From assembly GCA_003222835.1 (NCBI GenBank), contig QHXE01000510.1, forward strand, positions 1 through 12,270: a stretch of DNA of 12,270 nt. Direction: 5' to 3'. A program made the position numbers and the translations under genes. The notes under the pieces were generated by a model that saw nothing but the letters and a program-made list of their open reading frames with translations, did not search any database and had not been told where the DNA came from. This document shows positions 1 to 7,774 of this stretch, in pieces (position 1 is the stretch's first letter; each line of letters opens with the position of its first letter). The DNA is from Acidobacteriota bacterium (GTDB lineage Bacteria > Acidobacteriota > Blastocatellia > Pyrinomonadales > Pyrinomonadaceae).

Positions 1-449
1 ACTTACTGTTTCTCCTGCGAGGTGGCGGCGCGCATATGGCTTTCGATGATTTCGTCGCCGATTTTCCGGCCGAACTGTGCGGACACAAGATTGACAGCCT
101 TCCTTACACGCCATGGCAAGTGATCGAACACATGCGCATCGCGCAATGGGACATCCTGGAGTTTAGCCGCGACGCTTCCCACAAATCGCCGAAGTTTCCT
201 GAGAGTTATTGGCCGAAACCGGATGAAGTCGGTAACACCGAACTTTGGTATGAAACTATCGACAAGTTTCGAGCGGACCTAAAGCAGATGGAAGATATTG
301 TCGCCGATCCGGCAAGCGATTTGTTTGCAAAGATTCCGCACGGCGACGGACAGACACTTCTACGCGAAGCGCTTCTGGTTGCCGATCACAATGCTTATCA
401 TCTGGGAGCGTTGGCGGTGATGAGCCGAATCCTGAAGGCTGAGCGATAG
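1..449 (+). CDS. DinB-family protein, 5'-truncated by the window edge
   Basis: Resembles the DinB/YfiT-like four-helix-bundle superfamily, whose members bind a divalent metal with three histidines and are often thiol-dependent transferases or stress proteins of unknown substrate. The frame is open to base 3 and reads LLFLLRGGGAH before the first ATG at base 36. That matches the usual 'LL..GGxAH' helix of this family, so the ATG at 36 is probably internal and the true start lies outside the window. Counting from that ATG, H32 (in WQVIEHMRIAQWDI) and H118/H122 (DHNAYH, an HxxxH pair) fit the metal triad. The tail is a typical short helix. The stop (447-449) directly abuts the stop of hisA on the other strand, so the two genes converge with no spacer. 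Family assignment is good; the specific function is unknown, and I see no functional link to histidine synthesis. Confidence 0.8.
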   Translation, partial: LLFLLRGGGAHMAFDDFVADFPAELCGHKIDSLPYTPWQVIEHMRIAQWDILEFSRDASHKSPKFPESYWPKPDEVGNTELWYETIDKFRADLKQMEDIVADPASDLFAKIPHGDGQTLLREALLVADHNAYHLGALAVMSRILKAER

Positions 450-1178
450 TCATTCGAGGACCTCGAGTGCTGCGCGCAGAGTGAACCGCCGTTCATACAA
501 TGCCTTGCCCACAATCACGCTATCGACGCCGCTTTCAACTGCCGCTTTCAATTTCAGCAGATCGTCAATCGATGATACGCCGCCTGACGCCGTCACTTTC
601 AACCCGGTTTCGCGCGCAATCAAACTCGTCTGTTCGACATTGGGCCCAGTGAGCATTCCATCGCGTTGAATGTCGGTGTAGACAATTCGCTCGACTCCGA
701 TGGCTGCCACACGACGCGCCAGAGTTAGAGCATCGATCTCAGCTTCAGTTTCCCAGCCGCGAGTCACGGCCTGTCCAAGATTCGCGTCAATACCGGCGAC
801 GATGATCCCTGAACCGAATTTTGCCAACATCTCAGCGAAAGTCTCCGGCGATTCGGCAGCCACGGTTCCGATTACAACCCTGTTCAGACCTATATCGATC
901 GCGTCGAATATATCCTCAGTAGTTCGCAAGCCGCCACCGAACTGCACCGGAATACCGACCGTATCAAGGATCTTTCGAAGAGCTCTTCGATTGCGAGAGT
1001 TTGGTTCACTGAAAGCTCCGTCCAAATCGACGACGTGAAGCATCTCGGCGCCATCGTCCTCGAAACTCAGCGCGACCTCGACCGGATCGGCGTTGTAGAC
1101 TTTGGTAGCATCTTTGCGGCCTTGGGCGAGACGCACGCACTGTCCGTTGCGCAAGTCAATGGCCGGTATAATTAGCAT
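450..1178 (-). CDS. hisA: HisA, ProFAR isomerase
   Basis: 1-(5-phosphoribosyl)-5-[(5-phosphoribosylamino)methylideneamino]imidazole-4-carboxamide isomerase, step 4 of histidine synthesis in the cytoplasm: an Amadori rearrangement of ProFAR to PRFAR. The 242-residue protein has the normal length of this (beta/alpha)8 barrel. Visible landmarks are the opening MLIIPAIDLRNG with catalytic Asp8, the second catalytic Asp131 (GIDANLG), phosphate-binding GGGLR (81-85) and ASGGVSS (197-203), and the TDIxRDG segment (168-173). The ATG at 1178 gives the canonical N terminus; I see no strong Shine-Dalgarno. It is the last gene of the his cluster, separated from hisN by 225 bp containing a palindromic repeat, instead of sitting between hisH and hisF as in many bacteria. 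No PriA-like dual-function evidence was looked for beyond this. Confidence 0.95.
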   Translation of the reverse strand: MLIIPAIDLRNGQCVRLAQGRKDATKVYNADPVEVALSFEDDGAEMLHVVDLDGAFSEPNSRNRRALRKILDTVGIPVQFGGGLRTTEDIFDAIDIGLNRVVIGTVAAESPETFAEMLAKFGSGIIVAGIDANLGQAVTRGWETEAEIDALTLARRVAAIGVERIVYTDIQRDGMLTGPNVEQTSLIARETGLKVTASGGVSSIDDLLKLKAAVESGVDSVIVGKALYERRFTLRAALEVLE

Positions 1179-1238
1179 TGAAGTAACTCAGGGCCGTTGA
1201 ATACGAATCCTGGATAACGAAACGATCCGAAAACATCC

Positions 1239-1358
1239 TCTCATTCTCGCCTGCGCTTTAGCCAGGCGTACCATTCTGCCCAAATGCTTAGGGGAAACCG
1301 TTTAAACGGTTTCTCTTCCGATCGCTGTGATGCTAGTCACTCGGCTGAAGCGCGGGTG
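1239..1358. repeat. Family B palindromic doublet, copy 1 (REPIN-like)
   Basis: About 120 bp between hisA and hisN. The left arm is TCTCATTCTCGCC followed by GCTTTAGCC (to 1263). The centre is the perfect 20-bp palindrome GAAACCGTTTAAACGGTTTC (1294-1313). The right arm is CACTCGGCTGAAGCG (from 1338). The right arm is roughly the reverse complement of the left (GCTTTAGCC versus GGCTGAAGC), so the whole can fold as one large structure. A second copy with the same order and orientation lies between hisB and hisC (5266-5381). No transposase is nearby. It resembles REP doublets mobilised by RAYT enzymes, but that assignment is by architecture only. Confidence 0.75.
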
Positions 1359-1403
1359 GGACTGAGATCTGTTTCCGGTTTTTCTCAACAGTCTCCCAAG
1401 TTT

Positions 1404-2213
1404 TCAGTACCTCTTAATCAGATTAATCACCGGTTCGAACAGCTTTCCGTTCGTCGAGATCGCATTCCCGCCATCGATGGTTCTTTCGCCGCGCCAATCG
1501 GTGAAAGTTCCACCGGCCTCTTCAATGATTGGCAACAGCGCCGCACAGTCCCAAATGTTCATCACCGGATCGAGCATGACGTCGGCGCGGCCGGTCGCCA
1601 CCAGTATGTGACCGTAAGCGTCACCCCAAGTTCGGCGCGTCTGAACGTTTTGCTGCAAAGCGTCCGCGGCTTGCCCAAATCCGAATTGTTCACACGTGCC
1701 GAAGTCCGTGGACAAGAGCAAAGCTTCATCGAGCGACGCGGTCGAAGAAACACGCGCCGGTTCGTCGTTCCAGAAGCAGCCAAGTCCTTGCGCCGCATAG
1801 ACGGTTTCATTCAACGCGGGAAGGTTAACGACTCCGAGGAGTGATTCTGCATGAATCTCCAAACCGATCAGTACGGCATACAGCGGCACGCCATGAACAA
1901 AGGAATATGTGCCGTCGATCGGATCGAGAATCCAGCGCCGTTCCGACGTGCCCGGTTTCTCAAGCTCTTCTTCGCCTAAGATGGCATCGTCGGGAAAAGT
2001 CTGCTCGATCTGCCGGCGCAGAAACCTTTCGGCTTCACGATCGGCTGTCGTCACGAACGAATTGTCTGCTTTGCGCTCGGCAGCAAACGAACCTTTGAAA
2101 TATTGCAAGGTGATCGCGCCGGCTTCACCCGCAATGCCGACGGCAAAATCGAGAGCCGTGTCTTTCAAGGCACGGAAACGATTTCGGGGTCCCAGTAGCA
2201 GTTCATTCGTCAC
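1404..2213 (-). CDS. hisN: HisN-type histidinol-phosphatase (inositol monophosphatase fold)
   Basis: Predicted to remove phosphate from L-histidinol phosphate (step 8). The only HisB here lacks a phosphatase domain, so the pathway needs this separate enzyme. The 269-residue protein has the metal-binding signatures of the IMPase superfamily: GEE at 80-82, DPIDGT at 97-102 and WD at 221-222. The segment TWGDAYGHILVATGRADVM (196-214) is typical of the HisN subgroup, as is the his-operon context. Best start is GTG at 2211-2213, the first start codon after an in-frame TAG; no Shine-Dalgarno is visible, and a TTG 15 codons in is possible. A 12-bp perfect inverted repeat (2213-2224 with 2272-2283) ends at this GTG. 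Other IMPase substrates cannot be excluded by sequence alone, but context makes HisN most likely. Confidence 0.88.
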   Translation of the reverse strand: MTNELLLGPRNRFRALKDTALDFAVGIAGEAGAITLQYFKGSFAAERKADNSFVTTADREAERFLRRQIEQTFPDDAILGEEELEKPGTSERRWILDPIDGTYSFVHGVPLYAVLIGLEIHAESLLGVVNLPALNETVYAAQGLGCFWNDEPARVSSTASLDEALLLSTDFGTCEQFGFGQAADALQQNVQTRRTWGDAYGHILVATGRADVMLDPVMNIWDCAALLPIIEEAGGTFTDWRGERTIDGGNAISTNGKLFEPVINLIKRY

Positions 2214-2283
2214 GTCAGCGACGATTGAATTACGCCGAGTTTCTTTGACCTATTTTTCCCTGAGAAACCAGTCGTCGCTGACG
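2213..2283 (-). promoter_or_regulatory. 12-bp inverted repeat ending at the hisN start codon
   Basis: CGTCAGCGACGA (2213-2224) is the exact reverse complement of TCGTCGCTGACG (2272-2283), enclosing 47 nt. In the hisN message this gives a stem whose 3' arm ends at the first base of the GTG start. It could limit or time translation of hisN. No protein-binding role is evident. Function is inferred only from position. Confidence 0.4.
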
Positions 2284-2309
2284 CGACGCGGATCTATTCC
2301 GTCTCGCGA

Positions 2310-2356
2310 CCCGGCCTTGAAAGACCGGGCTAAGCTCAAGTCGCCGCTATGCGGCG
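2310..2356. repeat. Two tandem hairpins between hisIE and hisN
   Basis: CCCGGCCTTGAAAGACCGGG (2310-2329) folds with one mismatch and a 2-base loop. CGCCGCTATGCGGCG (2342-2356) is a perfect 6-bp stem. Neither is followed by a T tract in the operon direction, so I do not call them terminators. They may be another intergenic repeat type or stabilise a processed transcript end after hisIE, whose stop lies 7 bases from the second hairpin. Confidence 0.45.
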
Positions 2357-2362
2357 AAGCAA

Positions 2363-3007
2363 CTACGGAGCGGCAGGACGTCGGCGCCCCAACTCAGCCG
2401 TCACTTCCGTTAGCGAAACCTCGCGCTCGGACAACAGTACGAGCAAATGATAAAGAAGATCGCAAGACTCTCTGACTAGGGCATCGCGATCTTCATTCTT
2501 CGCAGCGATGATTGTTTCGCTGCATTCCTCGCCAAGTTTTTTGAGAATCTTGTCGAGTCCCTGTTCGAACAGATATGCCGTGTAAGAGCCTTCGGGCAGT
2601 TCTCGCCTGCGAGATTCGATGACCGAGTGGAGTTCATTCAGAACATCGCCGATCGACTCATCCCTTCGTTGTTCAATGGTATTCGAGGTCTCATGGATCA
2701 GGTTATGAAAGCAGGACACTTCGCCTGTGTGGCACGCAGGGCCATTGGGCAGCACCAGAATGCGCAGCGCATCTCCATCGCAATCAACTGTTACCGAGAC
2801 GACGCGCTGCGTGTTGCCAGAGGTTTCACCTTTGTGCCAGAGTTGCGCGCGCGAACGCGACCAGAACCATGTCTCGCCGGTCTCGATGGTGCGGCGGAGA
2901 CTCTCTTCATTCATGTAAGCGAGTGTCAACACCTGGCTGGTCTGCGCGTCTTGCACGACCGCCGCCACAAGTCCGTGCTCGTCAAATCTAATCTCATCAA
3001 AATTCAT
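2363..3007 (-). CDS. hisIE: HisIE, bifunctional PR-AMP cyclohydrolase / PR-ATP pyrophosphatase
   Basis: Fusion enzyme for steps 2 and 3. The C-terminal HisE domain removes pyrophosphate from phosphoribosyl-ATP; the N-terminal HisI domain opens the purine ring of phosphoribosyl-AMP. HisI spans about 1-105: [21 protein letters not shown] (47-67), Mg-binding Asp 76/78/80 in DCDGD with C77, and C92 (PACHTGE) and C99 as Zn ligands. HisE spans about 118-205 with the acidic [12 protein letters not shown] helix (159-170). The length of 214 residues is normal for the fusion. The ATG overlaps the hisF stop (ATGA), indicating translational coupling. It is complete and shows no missing catalytic residue. 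Confidence 0.95.
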   Translation of the reverse strand: MNFDEIRFDEHGLVAAVVQDAQTSQVLTLAYMNEESLRRTIETGETWFWSRSRAQLWHKGETSGNTQRVVSVTVDCDGDALRILVLPNGPACHTGEVSCFHNLIHETSNTIEQRRDESIGDVLNELHSVIESRRRELPEGSYTAYLFEQGLDKILKKLGEECSETIIAAKNEDRDALVRESCDLLYHLLVLLSEREVSLTEVTAELGRRRPAAP

Positions 3008-3771
3008 CTGACTGTGACTCCTTGTGCGCGCAAGTAATCCTTCACTTCCCCAATTTTATAATCGCCAAAGTGAAAGAGCGATGCTGCCAGGACGGCGCTG
3101 GCGCCTCCATTATCAAGAACTTCGTAAAAGTCTTGCAGGCGTCCCGCTCCACCCGAAGCAATCACCGGGATGCGTACTGCGGAACTGACCGCACTGGTTA
3201 GCTCAAGGTCGTAACCCGCGCGCGTGCCATCGCGATCCATGCTGGTCAAAAGTATTTCGCCGGCGCCCAGTTGTTCCGCGCGAGCAGCCCATTCGACAGC
3301 GTCCCAACCAACATGCCGGCGTCCGCCATGCGTAAACACCTCCCATCCTTTCTTCGCATCGCTCGCGTCTCGACGGCGCGCGTCAATCGCTACGATCATG
3401 CACTGGCTGCCGAAAGTTTGCGCGCCTTCAGAGATCAGCGCCGGCCGCTCCACCGCGGGCGTGTTGAGTGAGACCTTGTCGGCGCCGGCGCGAAGAATCG
3501 CGCGAATGTCTTCGACTGATCTAAGGCCGCCGCCCACAGTCAGCGGAATGAAAACTTCATCGGCGACGCGTCGCACCAGATCGATGATGATCGCACGTTT
3601 GTCGGACGATGCGGTGATGTCTAAGAATGCCAACTCGTCCGCACCTTGAGAATCATAGGCCCGCGCCTGCGCGACTGGATCACCCGCGTCAACCAGCGAG
3701 ACGAAGCGTATGCCCTTGACCACGCGTCCGCGATCGACGTCGAGACAGGGAATGATGCGTTTCGCCAGCAT
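3004..3771 (-). CDS. hisF: HisF, cyclase subunit of imidazole glycerol phosphate synthase
   Basis: Uses ammonia delivered by HisH to turn PRFAR into imidazole glycerol phosphate and AICAR (step 5). A 255-residue (beta/alpha)8 barrel with the general acid/base pair Asp11 (RIIPCLD) and Asp130 (AID) at the canonical positions. Phosphate sites are VGGGLR (79-84) and ASGGAG (205-210). Downstream, its stop overlaps the hisIE start by 4 nt. Upstream, the start lies 9 nt after the end of a family A repeat, and the repeat's own GGGAG is the only good Shine-Dalgarno. hisH and hisF, which form one heterodimer, are thus split by this repeat instead of being tightly coupled. Confidence 0.96.
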   Translation of the reverse strand: MLAKRIIPCLDVDRGRVVKGIRFVSLVDAGDPVAQARAYDSQGADELAFLDITASSDKRAIIIDLVRRVADEVFIPLTVGGGLRSVEDIRAILRAGADKVSLNTPAVERPALISEGAQTFGSQCMIVAIDARRRDASDAKKGWEVFTHGGRRHVGWDAVEWAARAEQLGAGEILLTSMDRDGTRAGYDLELTSAVSSAVRIPVIASGGAGRLQDFYEVLDNGGASAVLAASLFHFGDYKIGEVKDYLRAQGVTVR

Positions 3772-3780
3772 GTGTTGTCA

Positions 3781-3897
3781 CTCCCTCTCCCTTTGGGAGA
3801 GGGCTGGGGTGAGGGGCGCAGCTAGAACGACAAGAGAAAAGTCTATTCTTCCCTGCGCGTATGCCCTCACCCTAACCCTCTCCCAGTGGGAGAGGGC
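3781..3897. repeat. Family A palindromic doublet, copy 1 (hisF/hisH gap)
   Basis: Two inverted halves separated by about 45 bp. The left half (3781-3818) is CTCCCTCTCCCTTTGGGAGAG followed by a G-rich tail with GGGGTGAGGGG. The right half (3864-3897) starts CCCTCACCCTAACCCTCTCC and ends GGGAGAGGGC. Each half carries a CCCTCTCCC-N3-GGGAGAGGG hairpin, and the halves are near reverse complements of one another. In the operon direction the left half ends 9 nt before the hisF ATG. The right half overlaps the last 10 codons and stop of hisH. The CCCTCTCCC/GGGAGAGGG pattern is a common intergenic repeat in diverse bacteria; REPIN-like mobility is inferred. Confidence 0.85.
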
Positions 3898-4526
3898 ATT
3901 GCCGCAAACTGAAGTTTGTCGGACAATTCGGCAAAGTTACTCAACAACTTCAGCCCGTTGGCTTGGCTTTTCTCGGGATGAAACTGCACCCCGGCGACGT
4001 TTCCCTGCGCGACGATGGACGCGTACTTTTTGATGTAGTCAGTTTCTCCCAACACAACGTTCGGTTCATCGGCTGCGCAGTAATACGAATGAACGAAATA
4101 GAAAAATGAATCATCATCAATGCCTGCGAGCAAGGGATGCGCGCTCGTTTGTCGGACCTGATTCCAGCCGACGTGAGGTACGGGCAAATCTCCGGCGAAG
4201 CGACATACCTTTCCGCGCAACAAGGCAAGTCCTGGCGTCCTTCCAAACTCTTCCGACTCTTCGAACAACAACTGCATGCCTACACAGACGCCGAGCAGCG
4301 GGATTCCTTCGGCAACACGCTCCCCAACCAGGCGATCGAAGCCGCGTTCCGACAGAGCCCTCATGCAAGCGGCAAACGCGCCAACGCCTGGTAAGACCAA
4401 GGCTTTAGCTTCACGAAGAGCGTGTGGATCGTTGCTGATTATTGCTTGCGTTCCCGTGGCCGCAAAAGCCTTCTCGAGTGAGCGCAGATTGCCGACGCCA
4501 TAATCAATGATTGCTATGCCGGTCAT
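3867..4526 (-). CDS. hisH: HisH, glutamine amidotransferase subunit of IGP synthase
   Basis: Class I glutaminase that feeds ammonia to HisF. The 219-residue product has the full triad: Cys81 (GVCVGMQ, nucleophile), His183 and Glu185 (QFHPEKS), plus the starting IIDYGVGNLRS. The start is the ATG at 4524-4526. The frame remains open to 4598, but the added 24 residues (ASPLTPPSPKGRG...) are plainly translated repeat DNA. At the other end, homology should finish near residue 200 (LLSNFAEL). The last ten residues, MPSPTGRGLG, and the TGA are encoded by the right half of the 3781-3897 repeat, so the original stop appears to have been replaced when the repeat arrived. The Shine-Dalgarno is GGGAG of the next repeat, 10 nt upstream, or the AAGAAG just after it. 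Confidence 0.95.
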   Translation of the reverse strand: MTGIAIIDYGVGNLRSLEKAFAATGTQAIISNDPHALREAKALVLPGVGAFAACMRALSERGFDRLVGERVAEGIPLLGVCVGMQLLFEESEEFGRTPGLALLRGKVCRFAGDLPVPHVGWNQVRQTSAHPLLAGIDDDSFFYFVHSYYCAADEPNVVLGETDYIKKYASIVAQGNVAGVQFHPEKSQANGLKLLSNFAELSDKLQFAAMPSPTGRGLG

Positions 4527-4536
4527 GATCTTCTTA

Positions 4537-4655
4537 CTCCCTCTCCCTTTGGGAGAGGGCGGGGTGAGGGGCGAAGCTGCGAAGTTAGAAAGAGACACTT
4601 AGTTTTGGTTCCGTCCTTAGACCCTCACCCTAACCCTCTCCTAAAGGGAGAGGGA
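4537..4655. repeat. Family A palindromic doublet, copy 2 (hisH/hisB gap)
   Basis: Same architecture and orientation as the copy at 3781-3897. The left half (4537-4578) starts CTCCCTCTCCCTTTGGGAGA. The right half (4621-4655) starts ACCCTCACCCTAACCCTCTC and ends AAAGGGAGAGGGA. The inner spacers of the two copies differ, whereas the hairpin halves are nearly identical. In the message it ends 10 nt before the hisH ATG, again offering GGGAGAGGGAG as ribosome-binding sequence. Its other edge stops 5 bp from the hisB stop codon. Confidence 0.85.
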
Positions 4656-4660
4656 ATAAA

Positions 4661-5263
4661 TCAGAGCATTCCCTTCGTGCTCATCACTCCATCAATTCTC
4701 GGATCGCGAGCAACCGCCTTGCTCAAAGCGCGCGCCGTTGCCTTGAAGCTCGCTTCCAAAATGTGATGAGTATTCCTGCCTCGCAGCAGATCGATGTGTA
4801 GATTGCATTTGAGTTTTTCCGCGAACGAGCGCCAGAAATGTTCGGCCAGTTCGACTGAGAAATTGCCGATGCGCTGCCGTCGCGTCTTGACTTCATAGAC
4901 GAGATAGAAGCGGCCTGAGAGATCAATGACGGAGCGGCACAACGCTTCATCCATCGGAACCACTGATTCGCCATAACGCGAGATGCCGGCTTTGTCGCCA
5001 AGCGCGCTATGGAATGCCTCGCCCAGGCAAATCGCGATGTCTTCAACGGAATGATGATCGTCAATGTGCAGATCTCCACGGCATTCAATTTCGAGATCGA
5101 AAAGACCGTGACGAGCGAATAACTCCAGCATGTGATCGAGGAAAGGAATGCCTGTGGATATGCGAGCAGTGCCACCTCCATCGAGCACGAGCGATACTCT
5201 AATATCTGTCTCTTTCGTCTTGCGGTGAATGTGACCCGCACGGGTTTTGGTTTTTCTTGTCAT
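4661..5263 (-). CDS. hisB: HisB, imidazoleglycerol-phosphate dehydratase (monofunctional)
   Basis: Dehydrates IGP to imidazole acetol phosphate (step 6). The 200-residue protein matches the monofunctional IGPD domain and has no N-terminal HAD phosphatase domain, unlike E. coli HisB. Visible Mn-binding motifs are FLDHML (H44), [10 protein letters not shown] (H66, H70, H71, E74) and [13 protein letters not shown] near residues 160-172. It has the family's typical 'RKTKETDI' start and ends STKGML. The ATG at 5261-5263 is 2 nt from the end of a family B repeat, whose GAGAATGAG could act as a weak ribosome-binding site. The missing phosphatase activity is supplied by hisN downstream. Confidence 0.95.
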   Translation of the reverse strand: MTRKTKTRAGHIHRKTKETDIRVSLVLDGGGTARISTGIPFLDHMLELFARHGLFDLEIECRGDLHIDDHHSVEDIAICLGEAFHSALGDKAGISRYGESVVPMDEALCRSVIDLSGRFYLVYEVKTRRQRIGNFSVELAEHFWRSFAEKLKCNLHIDLLRGRNTHHILEASFKATARALSKAVARDPRIDGVMSTKGML

Positions 5264-5265
5264 CG

Positions 5266-5381
5266 TCTCATTCTCACCGAGGCTTTAGCCCGGTGATAGC
5301 TATGTCATCAGGATCGGGAAACCGTTTAAGGGTTTCCTTCTTTTCGTAGTGCTCAACTACCACCGGGCTAAAGCCGCGGTG
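5266..5381. repeat. Family B palindromic doublet, copy 2 (hisB/hisC gap)
   Basis: Fills the hisB-hisC gap. The left arm is TCTCATTCTCACC then GGCTTTAGCCCGGTG (to 5295). The centre GGAAACC-GTTTAAG-GGTTTCC lies at 5317-5337. The right arm is CACCGGGCTAAAGCCGCGGTG (from 5361), a near reverse complement of the left arm. It matches the copy at 1239-1358 in order, spacing and orientation; arms and core are conserved while spacers differ. It begins 2 nt from the hisB start and ends 4 nt from the hisC stop. Confidence 0.78.
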
Positions 5382-5385
5382 TGAA

Positions 5386-6474
5386 TTAGAGCGACGCTTC
5401 AATCGATCCAAATATCTCGCGCAGCGCCGCCAGCAGTTGATCGTTCTCCTCGGGTGTTCCCACGCTGATGCGAAAATAATCACCGAGCATCGGATAGGCG
5501 CTGACGTCACGAATCAAAATGTCGCGTTGCAGCAACTCCTTGAATACCATTCGCGGACTCATCGCGGATCGCACCAACATGAAGTTGCCCCGGGAAGGCA
5601 CTGGCTCAAGACCCTTAATTTCCTTCAGCCGTTCGTAGACGCGATCTCGCTCGGCGCAAATCAGATTGACGAGCGGCTTCAATTCTGATTCATACATTTC
5701 AACAGCAACTTGGGCCGCTGTCTGCGAAACGACGTTGAGGTTATATGGCAACATGGCTTTCGCGATCTCTTGCGCCAACTCGGGAGCAGCGAGCAGATAA
5801 CCGACGCGTAAGCCGGCCATAGCCATTGCTTTTGAAAAGGTACGCAACACAATCAGATTTGGATACTGCCGTAGGAGCGGCACGACCGTCTGGCCGGAAA
5901 ACTCGTGATAGGCCTCATCTATTACGATCAAACCTCGGGTCGCTTCAAGCAAAGATTCCAACTCTCTTCGATCGATTACGCAACCGGTCGGATTGTTCGG
6001 CGAACAGATGATCGTCACTTGCGGCGATGCCGATTCAATCGCGCCCCGCAACGCTTCGCCATCGTAAGTCAATTCTGAATTGAGCGAAATGCTGATCACT
6101 TCACCGCCAAGCACGGTCGTTATCTGCCGGTACAGAGCAAACGTCGGCTCGCTAATCAACACACGCGTTCCCGACCCAACTGTCACCATCAGCAAAGCTT
6201 GAATTAATTCATTCGATCCGTTTCCGGCGATGATTCCATCGGCCTTCCAGCCGGCAAATTCGGCCAAACACTCATGGAGAGCCCGGGCATGGAAATCAGG
6301 ATAACGCGACCATGGTCTTTCATTCAGGCGTCTCAAAGTCTCGCTTCTGATCTCCGGCGGCGCATCCCACGGATTTTCATTCTGGTTGAGTTTGACGCCA
6401 GCGCGGGCGGGACTCAGCGAGTACGCCTGTAACGCTCGCACTTTGTCTTTGACGATGTTCAATGGCTCTGGCAT
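5386..6474 (-). CDS. hisC: HisC, histidinol-phosphate aminotransferase
   Basis: PLP-dependent fold-type I transaminase converting imidazole acetol phosphate plus glutamate to L-histidinol phosphate (step 7). The 362-residue protein shows NENPWDAPPE (32-41), GNGSNEL (84-90), SPNNPTG (158-164), the cofactor-ring Asp186 (VIDEAYHEF) and the Schiff-base Lys215 in TFSKAMAMAGLRVGY. The C-terminal domain ends in a normal FRISVGTPEEN motif. The ATG is 1 nt after the hisD stop, so it belongs to the tight hisZ-hisG-hisD-hisC block. HisC homologues can also act on aromatic or other keto acids, but the context fixes the role here. Confidence 0.95.
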   Translation of the reverse strand: MPEPLNIVKDKVRALQAYSLSPARAGVKLNQNENPWDAPPEIRSETLRRLNERPWSRYPDFHARALHECLAEFAGWKADGIIAGNGSNELIQALLMVTVGSGTRVLISEPTFALYRQITTVLGGEVISISLNSELTYDGEALRGAIESASPQVTIICSPNNPTGCVIDRRELESLLEATRGLIVIDEAYHEFSGQTVVPLLRQYPNLIVLRTFSKAMAMAGLRVGYLLAAPELAQEIAKAMLPYNLNVVSQTAAQVAVEMYESELKPLVNLICAERDRVYERLKEIKGLEPVPSRGNFMLVRSAMSPRMVFKELLQRDILIRDVSAYPMLGDYFRISVGTPEENDQLLAALREIFGSIEASL

Positions 6475-6475
6475 C

Positions 6476-7774
6476 TCAATCTTCCGTCGCTCGAATGAGC
6501 ACCGATCGCGCGTGAGCTTCCAATCCTTCTGCCCGTGCTAAGGCCGCAATCATGCGCGCAGTGCACTTAGTCTCCTCGGCTGAGAACTTCACTGTGTTGG
6601 TGCGCTTAATAAAGTCATTAACTCCAAGCGCGGAAGAGAAGCGCGCCGTTCGCGCAGTTGGCAGCACGTGATTCGGCCCTGCCAGATAATCGCCGACCGC
6701 TTCCGGCGAGTAATCGCCAAAGAAGATCGCACCGGCATTTCGTATCCGCGCAGCAATCCGCTCCATGTCGCAACTCATAATCTCCAGGTGCTCCGGAGCG
6801 ATTTCATTTACCAAATCGCAAGCTTCATTCAAGTCCTCGACCACGACGATCGCGCCGTACTGCGCGAGGGATTTTTCAATGACCTCGCGCCTGGGAAGTT
6901 CGGCGACCTGCGCTTCTAATTCACGAGCGACCTCTTCGGCCAACGTGCCGCTGGTGGTGATCAAGATGGCGCACGCGTCATCACTGTGTTCGGCTTGAGC
7001 CAGCAGATCCGCGGCCACGAAGGAGGCGCGCGCCGTGTCATCAGCGATCACAACCACTTCGCTGGGGCCGGCGATTGAATCAATACCAACGACGCCAAAG
7101 ACCAGCTTCTTGGCCGCGGCAACGTACTTGTTTCCCGGGCCGGTGATCTTGTCGACGGACGGGACTGTTTCGGTTCCGTATGCGAGCGCCGCGATTGCCT
7201 GAGCGCCGCCGACTGCATAGACCTCATCAACGCCAAGCTCACAAAGGGCCGCAGCCACTGCCGGATTCTCATTCAGCGTGCGTGGCGGAGTAGCGATCAC
7301 GATGCGCTCAACACCGGCCACCTGAGCGGGAACCACATTCATTACTACGGAGGATGGATAGGCGGCCGTGCCGCCGGGAACGTAAACACCGACGCGGTCA
7401 ATCGCGTTTACTCTCTGGCCGAGACGAACACCATTCGGGCCATCAATCTCCCACGACTCCAGGCGCTCAGCTTTGTGGAAGCGGCGTACCCTGGCAATCG
7501 CTTCACGGAGGCCTGCAATCACTGCGGCATCGGCACGGCCGGCGAATTCTCGTAGCGTTTCTTCCTTTACTCTGAGTTCCGAAGGCGGTAGCAAAAATCC
7601 ATCAAAACGCTCGGTATATTCGACCAGCGCGGCATCTCCGCGCGCGCGCACGTCGTCAATGATACCCGCAACTTGCTCCATCAACGCAGCATCGAGCGCG
7701 ACGTTTCGTTGCCCTATCCGTCGTAGCTTCGCCGCCAGACGCTCCTGGTCCTTGACCGGAATTAATTCAATCAT
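6476..7774 (-). CDS. hisD: HisD, histidinol dehydrogenase
   Basis: Zn-dependent, NAD-linked four-electron oxidation of L-histidinol to L-histidine (steps 9-10). The 432-residue protein aligns in register with the known active site. Zn ligands Gln260 and His263 ([10 protein letters not shown]), Asp362 ([11 protein letters not shown]) and His421 (GLEAHARS) are present, as are the catalytic Glu328/His329 pair in APEHLE. Family signatures [14 protein letters not shown] (129-142) and [11 protein letters not shown] (208-218) are intact. The start codon overlaps the hisG stop by 4 nt (ATGA). Nothing unusual; a full-length, apparently active enzyme. Confidence 0.97.
   Translation of the reverse strand: MIELIPVKDQERLAAKLRRIGQRNVALDAALMEQVAGIIDDVRARGDAALVEYTERFDGFLLPPSELRVKEETLREFAGRADAAVIAGLREAIARVRRFHKAERLESWEIDGPNGVRLGQRVNAIDRVGVYVPGGTAAYPSSVVMNVVPAQVAGVERIVIATPPRTLNENPAVAAALCELGVDEVYAVGGAQAIAALAYGTETVPSVDKITGPGNKYVAAAKKLVFGVVGIDSIAGPSEVVVIADDTARASFVAADLLAQAEHSDDACAILITTSGTLAEEVARELEAQVAELPRREVIEKSLAQYGAIVVVEDLNEACDLVNEIAPEHLEIMSCDMERIAARIRNAGAIFFGDYSPEAVGDYLAGPNHVLPTARTARFSSALGVNDFIKRTNTVKFSAEETKCTARMIAALARAEGLEAHARSVLIRATED

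Noticed and set aside
36..38. ATG at 36 as the true DinB-family start
   Set aside because: The frame is open upstream and encodes the conserved LLxLLxGGGAH segment, so the gene begins before the window.
1909..2475. Plus-strand 188-codon frame opposite hisN/hisIE
   Set aside because: Antisense shadow of real genes with Arg/Ser-rich composition and no motif; the same applies to plus-strand frames at 3224-3649 and 7473-7859.
3867..4598. Longer hisH start at 4598
   Set aside because: The extra N-terminal 24 residues are translated repeat DNA; canonical HisH starts at the ATG at 4526.
3781..4655. CRISPR array
   Set aside because: Only two widely spaced palindromic doublets separated by a gene; no regular short spacers.
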